Positions 15,201 through 22,178 of a stretch of DNA of 26,861 bases are shown piece after piece. Below the pieces are notes generated by a model. It was not told where the DNA came from, did not search any database, and saw only the letters and a list, made by a program, of their open reading frames with translations. Position 1 is the stretch's first letter. Each line of letters starts with the position of its first letter. The position numbers were made by a program, and so were the translations under genes. This DNA comes from a virus: positions 1 to 26,861 of IMG/VR virus record IMGVR_UViG_3300038461_000302; one strand, given 5' to 3'.

Positions 15201-16602
15201 CGACACCGTGCGCCATCGCATCGACGATCTTCCCCGGCCCCAGGTTTTCACCAGGGAACGCGATGATCGACTTCGCCATGTCGCCCGCCTTGAGGTACGT
15301 CGACTTCTTCGCGGCAACGTCGTAGACCGGAGCGTAGAGGTTGCCCTTGTCGTCGCGCCGAGCCCCGATCGTGGCCCGAAGGTCGACACCCACCTTGAAG
15401 CTCTCGGGTGTGCGTGCGGGGTCAAGAATCCCGAAGTGTGTCGGATGGACATCCCGAGCTTCGAGCGGGATGGCACGCTCCGACGCGATCGCACCCTCAC
15501 CGAGCATCGTGACGCGGGATGCTTCGTCGAGCAGCTCCATCGGGTTGATCTGCATCGGGACTGCGGAGAGCGACGATCCAACCAGAAGCCCGTGCATTGA
15601 ACGCGTGAACGGACCAGCAGGCAGCGCCTTCTTCAGGTTCCCGTGATTCGCGTCGAGCTTCCAACCGAGCTTCGCGCGCATCGCACGCGCCTCGAGCTGC
15701 ACACGTTCTTTGATGAAGTCGTCCGCCGAGTGAAACGTCTTGAACGCCAACGAGTCTCGATCGTCGACATCGGCAGCGGCCTTGTGGACATCGAGCAGCT
15801 TCTTGGAAGCAGCCAGGATCGCGGATGCCGACGCCTTGTCGTATGGGTAGCCCAGCGTGTGCGTCGTGACCTCGGGATCCATCGACGTCTGGTCGAAGTA
15901 CTCGCGTAGCACGCGAGACTTCTCTTCCGTCGTGGTCGCAGTCTGCTTGGCCGGATGTACGAGCGTCTCGTAGAGCTTGCTGACGTGCTTGTCGGGGTTC
16001 TTCCAAGCGTCACGATTCATGCTCGCGATCTCGGGCCCCCAGCTCGCCGCGATATCCTGGTGAGGCATCCCAAGCGCACGGAGGACCGGATGCAGCGGGA
16101 TCTTCGTGGTCGTGTGTGATGGCTGCATGTAGAGGAGGCCCTTCTCGGGCTCCATCGACACGCGGAAGTTCGCGCCCTTCGACAGGTTGAACGTCGCCTC
16201 CAGCTCGTCATTGCCACGGCGGCGCACGTACGCACCTGGCTTCGTCCTCAGCTGGTTCGAGACGGAGTACTCCGTGCCGTCGAGGATGAAGGTGTGCCGT
16301 GGCGTGAAGTACGGCAACTGCAGCAGGGTGAAGTCCTTGGCGTGATCGACCACACCACCTGCAGCGTCCTTGACGGTGACGTCGCCACGCACCCGCTCTG
16401 ACAAGGTCTTGCCCTCGAGCACCGCACGCTTTTGATCATGGGACGAGTAGTCCTGCGGGTCGACGCGCACGTTCGACACCTCGATCGTGTGCTTGCCGGC
16501 CTTGAGCGGGAACGATTGCTCGAGGCCTTCAACGACCTTCTTGCGGATCATCTCGCGACGCGTGGCCGCGTCCTCGAGGATGGGTCGTAGATTTGGCAGC
16601 AT
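12241..16602 (-). CDS. RNA polymerase: beta subunit fused to the N-terminal half of beta' (1453 aa)
   Basis: One open frame joins a complete beta subunit (about 1-975) to the first half of beta' (about 1005-1453). Beta landmarks: FILDGTE (105-111), near-identical in form to E. coli FVINGTE; GDKLCNRFGNKG (775-786) with both active-site lysines (K777, K785); and the terminal GG..G..KGIGKMEFDGL switch region. Beta' landmarks: LRPETDGLFDPGI (DGLF at 1031-1034), VPVTPPVIRPILPL, KRQQDVSGRATIAP, VNRAPSLHR (1323-1331) and the Mg-binding NADYDGD (1358-1364, Asp1360/1362/1364). The beta' N-terminal zinc domain (CxCGKYK...C..C) is missing: LFDPGI continues almost directly into the HIEL-like part. The frame ends about 90 residues after NADYDGD; the rest of beta' is a separate gene two genes downstream. 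Rpo fusions exist in Helicobacter and rpoC splits in cyanobacteria; I do not know of this combination. Confidence 0.97.
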   Translation of the reverse strand: MLPNLRPILEDAATRREMIRKKVVEGLEQSFPLKAGKHTIEVSNVRVDPQDYSSHDQKRAVLEGKTLSERVRGDVTVKDAAGGVVDHAKDFTLLQLPYFTPRHTFILDGTEYSVSNQLRTKPGAYVRRRGNDELEATFNLSKGANFRVSMEPEKGLLYMQPSHTTTKIPLHPVLRALGMPHQDIAASWGPEIASMNRDAWKNPDKHVSKLYETLVHPAKQTATTTEEKSRVLREYFDQTSMDPEVTTHTLGYPYDKASASAILAASKKLLDVHKAAADVDDRDSLAFKTFHSADDFIKERVQLEARAMRAKLGWKLDANHGNLKKALPAGPFTRSMHGLLVGSSLSAVPMQINPMELLDEASRVTMLGEGAIASERAIPLEARDVHPTHFGILDPARTPESFKVGVDLRATIGARRDDKGNLYAPVYDVAAKKSTYLKAGDMAKSIIAFPGENLGPGKIVDAMAHGVVSRVSSDRVTHQLEHVADQYGPTSNLLPLLYGIQANRVLMASKHQGQALPLTHREAPLVQVASWKPGTSVEREMVKLIVPTARQAGTITKIDDDWIHIEPDAKTAAVTTKLHYDTNLPLAAKTMLHNTLTVKVGDRVEKDQLLADSNFTKDGTLALGTNLRVAYMPYRGLNTNDGIVVSQGAADKLTSEHMYQHALSREGDVQLGREKHRTYFGSRYTKDQYDKLDEDGVVKPGVTLHKGDLIAAGIRENKVTGDALLLGKLSKSLVKPYEEVVETWTHDRPGTVVDVAKTARQAAASIRTQETLQIGDKLCNRFGNKGVIAKIVPDHQMIQDAQGRPVDLLFTSAGIVSRINPAQVIETALGKVAEKTGKPIVIPQYTPGRDNVAFAKKLLEEHGLSDKETVLDPVTGKKVPNVLVGKSYILKLFKTTDSNWAAHGAEKYDYNQQPARGGDEGAKGIGKMEFDGLVAHNARNVLREAASIKSQRNDEFWRAIQLGLPTPSPKTPFAYDKLQSMLTGAGVKVTKTGSRLALGPLTDADVKSMSSGVLKDPSKLIRAKDLRPETDGLFDPGITGGMSGTKWSHVDLHEPIVNPVFEEPVRRLLGLTQKEFTEHVGKGGHWFKTALGEINIDDKLKDLLAQSKKARGPVLDGVVKQIKYLEALKDRDLKPEDAYVISKVPVTPPVIRPILPLKDGRLQVSDANLLYKDAFLANDQLKTSAKSLPSSELPGPRRHLYDAVSALYGVGDPVSPGAEKRGAKGYLAAITGTRPGSGFFQSRLMKRQQDVSGRATIAPDPTLSMDEIGVPEGMLWGMYSKFVIGRLVRRGYTATDAQKMVDDRTPTAREELVNESRERPVMVNRAPSLHRFNIVGAYPKIVEGKTLKLNPFAEKGMNADYDGDALQIHAPVTPGGVEDVKRMTLSHMIFADKRPGVLNIAPDMEAVLGLHRATQAASSSKTKHFESQEEAMAAYHRGDIALNDPIEIKGKRL

Positions 16603-16619
16603 TTTGGTACAAGGTTCCG

Positions 16620-17003
16620 TTAGGGCAGCCGTCGCGGTCGTTCAGCAGGTTCAGCGTCGCCGGCGTCTTGGTTGTTCACCACAGCCGGACGTGCGCGCGG
16701 TGTCAGGTAGACCAGAGCCACCATGAAGTCGCCTTCCTTGGAGAATGTGCGGTCTTCGTAGCGCATCACGGCCTCGCCGCGAAGCACCTGGTTCATGACG
16801 TCTTCGTAGCCGTCCTTGTCGGCGGGCAGCGCGAAGACCTCGGAGTGCGCTTCGAAGTCCATCTCAGGACCAACGCGGTTGCCGCGTTGTTCGAAGGCGA
16901 CACGCCCCGGCCCGTTCTGCGCACCGAACAAGCTGCCCAGGTCATTGCTGACCTTCTGGGCCTTTTCGATGACGTCGGCGAAGTCTTCTGAGTCTTGCGG
17001 CAT
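16620..17003 (-). CDS. Small protein between portal and RNA polymerase genes (127 aa)
   Basis: Unrecognised. The ATG lies 9 bp after the portal stop and has only a weak purine-rich leader. The N-terminus is helical and acidic (DFADVIEKAQKVSNDLGSLF). The middle is mixed (MDFEAHSEVFALPADKDGYE), and a beta-like segment (DFMVALVYLTPRARPAVV) precedes a polar tail rich in Ala, Glu, Pro and Arg. No Cys, membrane segment or motif is seen. Its constant company is the portal upstream and polymerase downstream, 17 bp away. Confidence 0.78.
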   Translation of the reverse strand: MPQDSEDFADVIEKAQKVSNDLGSLFGAQNGPGRVAFEQRGNRVGPEMDFEAHSEVFALPADKDGYEDVMNQVLRGEAVMRYEDRTFSKEGDFMVALVYLTPRARPAVVNNQDAGDAEPAERPRRLP

Positions 17004-17012
17004 GGGTTTATC

Positions 17013-18806
17013 TTACATACCTGGAGCCGCCGGAGGTGCGCCACCACCGGAAGGATCGCCACCACCCTGACGCGCGGCCGCGATCGCCTGTTGGTTCTGT
17101 TGCGTGGTCTGGTCGTGCATGCGCTCCTTGACGACCGCGTACATCACCATGTCCTCGGTCTGCAGCGCGTGCATCTGCGATTGCCGACTCCCCGGGTCCA
17201 GCCCCATCAGCTGCTGGATCACCTGGTCTGCCTGTGCGATCACGGCTTGCTGATCGTAGGACAGGCCCTGCTGCCCCATCTGAGCTTGCGCGCGCGCCTG
17301 CGAACCCAAGTTGTTCTGGCGCTTCTGCATCTCGACCTGCAGCTCTTGTGCGGTACGCGCATCGTCGATCGCTTCCTGCATGCGCCACTTGCGCTCGTCC
17401 GACGGGTCGATGTCGAACGCCTCGCCCATCGTCCGCTTGGAGATCCAAGGTCCGGTCGAAGGGTCCGCGCCGTTGAGTTGTAGGAGCAGTGCCTTCTGTT
17501 GCACGTCGTCGATGAAGCGGAACGGCGCGAGTGAACACGTCACCGTGCCGCGTCCCAGCTGCTTGGCCGACTTGTCCGTGACCCATTGCAAGAGGTCGTT
17601 GAGGTCGCCCGTCTGATGGACGAGCTGGTTCTCGAGCACGCGGAGCTGGATGCCTGAGCCCATCGCGGAGAAGCCGCCGTAGATGAACTCCTTGGGCAGA
17701 CCCATCGCTGCGATGATGTTGTCCTCGGCGGCCTGGACCTCGCCGAGCGTCATGAGCGCGCGCGCCTGACCGCCAAGGTGCGTGACCTCAGCAGGGATCG
17801 GCGACCACATGATGTGGAGGGGATCCCGCCGCCACTTCTTGACGCTGGTTTTCATCTCGTCGGACCACTTGGCCAACGAGATGGTGGTCATTGGGTCGGC
17901 ATTCGCTGACGATTGCTTCGGCGAGATGATGCGCAGGGGGACGATGTAGTCGAGGGCGATCGCTTCGTTCGCCTTGCGGAGCACCGCGGCGTAGAAGAAC
18001 AGCTTGATCGTCGACGCGAGCGGAGGGAAGCCCCACTGGGCCTCGATGCCCGCAGGCGCGTCCATCCGCATGTGAAAGACTTGACCCTCGGCGAACTTGA
18101 AGATCTTGTCCGAGCGGATCGTCTTCAAGAACTCCATCGGCATCGTGTCGATGAGGTGCTTGTTCCCCTTGGCGCAGCGCTCCTTAATCTCCTTGGGGAT
18201 CGTGTAGTAGTACTCGCTGTGCCCGGTGATGGGGTTGTAGTCGATGTCCATCAACTTCGGGTCCCAGCGGATCACCGAGATTCGGTCCTTGCGTGTGATC
18301 TTGCGATCGATGACGTCCTTCTCACCGACGTCCACCTTCACGGTGCATCCCTTGCACGTGTAGTTGAAGGCGAGCTTCTTCAGGTTGAACTTGTAGGTGA
18401 CCTGGTGGATGTTCGTCAGCGTCTGGCAGCGTGGGCACTTCAAGAAGCGCACGAACGGCGCGTACATCGAGAAGAACGCGTTGCCATAAACGAACTTGTC
18501 GACGGCCGCTCGGATCAGGACGCGCTTCGTCTTGAGCGTCTTGTCGTGCAGGTCTTCGTAGTAGCTCTTGAGCGCTTCGTTCTGCGTCTCGTAGATGATG
18601 TCGGTGACCGGGTACGTGCAGAACTTCTGCAGCGCGGCGTAGATCTGCGCGCTGTTGAAGTAGAGGTACTCGCACAACCGGAAGAGGTCCTTGAGCTTCC
18701 TGGGCGCGAACGCGGTGAGGAAGTCGAACAGCGGACTTCCGTGCGACGACGTGTTTTGTGTCGACAGGTCGGAGATACCCGGGTCGAACATTCCATCAGT
18801 GGCCAT
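17013..18806 (-). CDS. Phage portal protein with zinc-finger-like insertion (597 aa)
   Basis: Portal proteins form the dodecameric DNA gate at one capsid vertex. Supporting features are the length (portals are often 450-600 aa), the N-terminal helical region, the wing/stem part (VFHMRMDAPAGIEAQWGFPP, then FFYAAVLRKANEAIALDY), the typical late segment AAEDNIIAAMGLPKEFIYGG with LRVLENQ, and a long Gln/Ala-rich C-terminal helix and tail. An unusual insertion has two CxxC pairs (C124/C127 and C151/C154), which could bind zinc. The ATG at 18806 has GGGG 6-7 nt upstream and is the first gene of the minus-strand operon, divergent from the SNF2 gene 43 bp away. The family call rests on sequence pattern and context, not on a database search. 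Confidence 0.85.
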   Translation of the reverse strand: MATDGMFDPGISDLSTQNTSSHGSPLFDFLTAFAPRKLKDLFRLCEYLYFNSAQIYAALQKFCTYPVTDIIYETQNEALKSYYEDLHDKTLKTKRVLIRAAVDKFVYGNAFFSMYAPFVRFLKCPRCQTLTNIHQVTYKFNLKKLAFNYTCKGCTVKVDVGEKDVIDRKITRKDRISVIRWDPKLMDIDYNPITGHSEYYYTIPKEIKERCAKGNKHLIDTMPMEFLKTIRSDKIFKFAEGQVFHMRMDAPAGIEAQWGFPPLASTIKLFFYAAVLRKANEAIALDYIVPLRIISPKQSSANADPMTTISLAKWSDEMKTSVKKWRRDPLHIMWSPIPAEVTHLGGQARALMTLGEVQAAEDNIIAAMGLPKEFIYGGFSAMGSGIQLRVLENQLVHQTGDLNDLLQWVTDKSAKQLGRGTVTCSLAPFRFIDDVQQKALLLQLNGADPSTGPWISKRTMGEAFDIDPSDERKWRMQEAIDDARTAQELQVEMQKRQNNLGSQARAQAQMGQQGLSYDQQAVIAQADQVIQQLMGLDPGSRQSQMHALQTEDMVMYAVVKERMHDQTTQQNQQAIAAARQGGGDPSGGGAPPAAPGM

Positions 18807-18849
18807 GGTTTACCCCGCAATCATCACATGATAGAAAGGCGGACGCCCT
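18807..18849. promoter_or_regulatory. 43-bp divergent start region between portal and SNF2 genes
   Basis: The only gap between the two operons. It contains a 5-bp inverted repeat, ATCAT-CAC-ATGAT (18820-18832). On the minus strand this overlaps TATCAT (18828-18833), a -10-like hexamer identical to the one upstream of the 443-aa gene; on the plus strand the GAAAGG Shine-Dalgarno of the SNF2 gene follows at once. No good -35 was found for either direction, so any promoter may use a phage-specific -35 or extend into the flanking genes. The inverted repeat may be an operator. Confidence 0.35.
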
Positions 18850-20835
18850 ATGGGTCGACCCCAAATGGAGATCCGTGTTGGACGTGCAGGCAACGGCACG
18901 CCCGTGTTTCTGGTCCACGGGCAGAACGCTACGTACAGTCGCGTCTTCGGGGCTACGTGGGACGCTTCGCGGGCCTTGTGGATGTACCCGGCATTCTTCC
19001 CGGCGTCGGACAAGGTGCTCGCGGATTTCCGTGCGGTGGCGTCGGATGTCGATGTCGTGATCTCGGAGGTCGCTCAACGCCATATCGATGACCTCGAGGA
19101 CGTACGTCTGCGCTTGCAGGCGCAACGACTGCCAGCGGACTTCAAGTACATCACGGAGCCATACCAGCATCAGGTCGAAGGACTCTGCCACGTGTTCTAC
19201 AACATGCGGGCGGCGTTGTTCTACGATCCCGGCCTCGGCAAGTCGAAGATCGCCATCGATCTCCTGCGCTTGTTGCGCCACACCGGCAACCGCGCCACGG
19301 CCCTGGTACTCGGGCCACGCGTGACCGTCCGAAACTGGGGGCGTCAGATCGACCTTCACTCGGGCCGCCAGCTCACGTGGCGCGCGCTCGTCGGAACGCC
19401 CAAGCAGAAGCGCGAAATCATCGAACTCGCGGCTGCCGAGGGCACCGACATGGTTCTTTCGACGTACGACACTGCGAGAAGTTTAGTGGATTTGCTCGTA
19501 GAACGGCTGCCTTACAGCATTCTGGTCTGCGATGAAAGCCACGGCGTGAAGACCTGGCAGTCCGAACGCACCAAGACGACGCACGAGATCGCCCAGAAGG
19601 CGATGCGCCGCATCCTCATGACGGGCTCCCCCACCGAGGGGAATCCGCTCGACCTGTACGGCCCCTACAAGATCCTGGGCGATTGCTTCATGCCCGAGAC
19701 GTACTGGAAGTACAAAAAGACGTTCGTGGTCACACGAGGTGCCAACTCTCCCATCGTGGTTGGTTACAAGAATCTCGACGTCATCAATGCCCGCACGACC
19801 TTCTTGTCGATCCGTCGTACCAAAGAGCAGTGCTTGGACTTGCCGGCACGCTCGTTTGTGGACGTAGAGTACTCACTTACCCGCGCCCAGACTGTCGCAT
19901 ACGACAAGATCGTCATCGACATGGGCATCGACCCGGAGGTGCTGGGTAAGCTAGGGATCCAGATTCGGTCGGGTGAGATTGGCGCGAAGCCCATCCTTCC
20001 ACACCAACTCTCTGCCATCGAGATGCCGCACCGTGCTGCGGCGTTGATGAAGCTTCTGCAGATCACGTCGGGCTTCCTCATCAAGAGCGAAAAGGACCCC
20101 TTCTACTGCGATTCGGCTCGAGGGGGCTTGCCGTGTGAACACCGCGACGCCTGTGTCGCACGGCAGATCCAACCACACACACCGCGGTGTCTGGTTGATC
20201 AGACGCCCTGGCCCTCTACGACCATCACGTTCGACGAGCATCCCAAGCTCGAAGCCATCATGGAGCTGCTTGACGGGATCCTCGAAACACCCACGCACAA
20301 GGTGATCATCTGGTGCGCGTTTCACATCGAGATGGACCTGATCGAGGAACGGTTGAACGCCGAGGAGATCGGGTACGTACGCGTCGACGGTGGAACGCGA
20401 GACCCGATGACGTCTGTCGACGCCTTCAACGACGACCCCGGTGTCCGTGTCTACATCGGCCAAGTCACCACAGGTCTCGGCATCACGTTGAACTCGGCGA
20501 CGTACATGATCTACAGCTCGTTGCCGTATTCACTGAATTCGTACTCGCAGTGCTTGGACCGAAACTATCGGATTGGACAGAACGACAAAGTCACCGTCTA
20601 CAGAATGATCGGGCAGGGAACGCTTGAGCTAGCGGTCGCCCATTTGCTCGATCATAAAATCGATGTCGATTCGATGCTCACGAACAAGATTGAATGTGCA
20701 CTCTGTCCGAAGAACATCACATGTCTTGCGAAGGGGATAGAGCCCTTTCAACTGGGATGCGTTCATCCCAAGAAGGTGGATCGTCCGGTCATCAAGGCGT
20801 ATGCCTTGCCCATACTACCTGAGAGGGCCAAATGA
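18850..20835 (+). CDS. SNF2-family DNA helicase/translocase with Cys clusters (661 aa)
   Basis: An ATP-dependent dsDNA translocase of helicase superfamily 2. An N-terminal segment (about 29-61, FGATWDASRALWMYP) resembles the HARP-type substrate domain of SMARCAL1-like proteins. Motifs: PYQHQVEG (104-111), Walker A DPGLGKSK (126-133), DESH box (228-231), LMTGSPTEGNPLDLY (256-270), and the C-terminal helicase lobe with KVIIWCAFH, VRVDGG and the SNF2 motif VI QCLDRNYRIGQ (567-577). Two Cys clusters are unusual: C420, C429, C435, C447 between the lobes and C616, C619, C625, C637 at the C-terminus, both ending C-x5-C-x11-C. GAAAGG precedes the ATG by about 9 nt, and the stop overlaps the next start (ATGA). 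It probably acts in replication-fork processing, recombination or DNA-protein displacement. Confidence 0.95.
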   Translation: MGRPQMEIRVGRAGNGTPVFLVHGQNATYSRVFGATWDASRALWMYPAFFPASDKVLADFRAVASDVDVVISEVAQRHIDDLEDVRLRLQAQRLPADFKYITEPYQHQVEGLCHVFYNMRAALFYDPGLGKSKIAIDLLRLLRHTGNRATALVLGPRVTVRNWGRQIDLHSGRQLTWRALVGTPKQKREIIELAAAEGTDMVLSTYDTARSLVDLLVERLPYSILVCDESHGVKTWQSERTKTTHEIAQKAMRRILMTGSPTEGNPLDLYGPYKILGDCFMPETYWKYKKTFVVTRGANSPIVVGYKNLDVINARTTFLSIRRTKEQCLDLPARSFVDVEYSLTRAQTVAYDKIVIDMGIDPEVLGKLGIQIRSGEIGAKPILPHQLSAIEMPHRAAALMKLLQITSGFLIKSEKDPFYCDSARGGLPCEHRDACVARQIQPHTPRCLVDQTPWPSTTITFDEHPKLEAIMELLDGILETPTHKVIIWCAFHIEMDLIEERLNAEEIGYVRVDGGTRDPMTSVDAFNDDPGVRVYIGQVTTGLGITLNSATYMIYSSLPYSLNSYSQCLDRNYRIGQNDKVTVYRMIGQGTLELAVAHLLDHKIDVDSMLTNKIECALCPKNITCLAKGIEPFQLGCVHPKKVDRPVIKAYALPILPERAK

Positions 20836-21218
20836 AGATTGTAGTTACGTACGAGGCATCCGACATCACACGCCTGATCAAACAGGACTTGGCCCAGCAG
20901 GGCATCATCGCGATGGATGGCGACATCAAGTACGCCAAAGGCCACGCCGTTGTGTCCGTCGAGGTCACACGTGAAGATGTGCCCTTGACGCCGTCGATTC
21001 CTGAAGCTCCTGGTGCTGCAGCGACGAGCGACCCTGCGCCCTCATCGGCCGCTCCGCCTGCGCTCGCCGTCGTCGATGGTGGTCAGGCGCCCGTCGACAT
21101 GGACGCAATCCTGCGCGCCTCGGCCAAAGCAGCCGCAACCAACCCGGGCAAGTTCCCAACACCCGAACGTCAACTCATGGAAGGGGAGTCCTTTGACTTC
21201 CCAGGAGGAAAGCGATGA
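20832..21218 (+). CDS. Protein of unknown function between helicase and nuclease (128 aa)
   Basis: Unrecognised. Both ends overlap neighbours by ATGA, so it is translationally coupled to the SNF2 and nuclease genes; AGAGGG precedes the start. The N-terminal 50 residues look folded (KIVVTYEASDITRLIKQDL, then HAVVSVEVTRED). A Pro/Ala/Ser linker follows (about 52-80). A C-terminal helix (MDAILRASAKAAATNPGK) ends in an acidic tail with GESFDFPGGKR. The tight coupling suggests a partner or adaptor of the helicase or nuclease. Confidence 0.8.
   Translation: MKIVVTYEASDITRLIKQDLAQQGIIAMDGDIKYAKGHAVVSVEVTREDVPLTPSIPEAPGAAATSDPAPSSAAPPALAVVDGGQAPVDMDAILRASAKAAATNPGKFPTPERQLMEGESFDFPGGKR
21203..21208 (+). 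promoter_or_regulatory. Strong Shine-Dalgarno (AGGAGG) of the Cas4-like nuclease gene
   Basis: AGGAGG ends 6 nt before the ATG at 21215 and lies within the last codons of the 128-aa gene. It is the best consensus ribosome site in the window and confirms the start. Confidence 0.85.
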
Positions 21219-22129
21219 CTACAGGAATGGAAGAGGTCGAAGCGTTTCTCGACCCCGCGGTCGAAGTGCCTGCCGATGTCGAACCCGAGCTGGTCGACAT
21301 CCTGCCTCGCGGATACTTGTCGCCTTCCCAGGTCGGCATGTTCCTCAAGTGCCCCAAGTCGTGGCAGCTCGCGTACCTCGAGCACAAGCCTCGCCGCACC
21401 GTCGCGCGGATGTTCCAGGGCATCCAGGTGCACAACGCGGTCGAGAAGGTGCTCAAGGGCCGGCTCGAGACCGGCACCCTACCGTCGCGCGAGATGGCGA
21501 CGGACGCCTACTCGGACTCGTTCAACGAAACGAAGAAGCTGATCGAGGACTGGGAGGGTGAGGACGAGGGGTCCGTCAAGGACACCGGCGTGAAGTGCAC
21601 GAACGCCTACTATGACGAGGCCGCTGTCGACGCGACGCCCATCGAGGTCGAGAAGACCTTCCATGCAGTGTTCCGTGGCGCAGACGGCAAGGTCCGGCTT
21701 CCGGTGCTCGGGCGCATCGACAGCATCCAGGTGCAGTCGCATACCGAGCAGGAGTACCAGGACATCCGTGAAGCCCTCGGGTCCAAGCAGCCCACGAAGC
21801 CCAAGCGCGTTCACGACCTCAAGGTCGTCACTGACAAGTGGTCCGAGAGCGATCTTCAGAACGACCTGCAGTTCGCGATCTACGCGGGCGTCGAGCACGT
21901 GCCCGATGTTCAGGTCGACATGGTCGTGAAGGGGCGCGCGAAGGTCCCCCGGCCCCGCTACGAGAAGCTCACCGGCGTGATCTCCGACAAGATGGTCAAG
22001 CACGCCGAGGCGGTCGTCGTCGGCGTCGCCCAGTCGATCGCGCTGGGGCACTTTCCGATGACCGATCCCTCCAACTGGTGGTGCGGCGAGAAGTGGTGCT
22101 CGATGTGGAGGCATTGTCGCGGCAAATAG
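21215..22129 (+). CDS. Cas4/AddB-like PD-(D/E)XK nuclease with predicted 4Fe-4S site (304 aa)
   Basis: A RecB-family nuclease. Motifs in order: an N-terminal SPSQVGMFLKCPKSWQLAY with C46; H73 in GIQVHNAVEKVL (the G..xH..E motif); D169 in LGRIDS; D201-x-K203 in HDLKVV (the PD-(D/E)xK core); and QFAIYAG as the Q-x-x-x-Y-like motif (about Q219-Y223). The C-terminus has C290, C295 and C301, which with C46 reproduce the one-plus-three cysteine layout of Cas4 and AddB Fe-S nucleases, with x4 and x5 spacing. Such enzymes resect or trim DNA ends. The start is fixed by AGGAGG and an ATGA overlap with the 128-aa gene. Together with the SNF2 helicase it forms a helicase-nuclease pair. There are no cas genes nearby, so a CRISPR role is not supported. 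Confidence 0.88.
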   Translation: MTTGMEEVEAFLDPAVEVPADVEPELVDILPRGYLSPSQVGMFLKCPKSWQLAYLEHKPRRTVARMFQGIQVHNAVEKVLKGRLETGTLPSREMATDAYSDSFNETKKLIEDWEGEDEGSVKDTGVKCTNAYYDEAAVDATPIEVEKTFHAVFRGADGKVRLPVLGRIDSIQVQSHTEQEYQDIREALGSKQPTKPKRVHDLKVVTDKWSESDLQNDLQFAIYAGVEHVPDVQVDMVVKGRAKVPRPRYEKLTGVISDKMVKHAEAVVVGVAQSIALGHFPMTDPSNWWCGEKWCSMWRHCRGK

Positions 22130-22149
22130 TAGACGTACGATTCGCGTGC

Positions 22150-22178
22150 GTGCTACGTCATGTTTATGACGCAAGCAC
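22150..22178 (+). promoter_or_regulatory. Stem-loop enclosing the start codon of the 122-aa gene
   Basis: CGTCAT (22156-22161) pairs with ATGACG (22166-22171) around a GTTT tetraloop, and GTGCT (22150-22154) pairs with AGCAC (22174-22178) across a small 1x2 internal loop: 11 bp in all. Both candidate ATGs (22160 and 22166) lie inside the stem. No poly-U follows, so it is not a typical terminator; it could limit translation initiation. Confidence 0.5.

Noticed and set aside
9563-16602. A host chromosome fragment with cellular rpoB/rpoC
   Set aside because: The fused/split layout, missing zinc domain and portal, protease-like and phage-type neighbours do not fit a cellular rpoBC locus.
17913-19091. 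A plus-strand frame spanning the portal and SNF2 start regions
   Set aside because: It crosses two genes with strong support and lacks any recognisable motif.
21215-22129. CRISPR-associated Cas4
   Set aside because: The fold and Fe-S cysteines fit, but no other cas gene or array is present; phages commonly carry free-standing Cas4-like nucleases.
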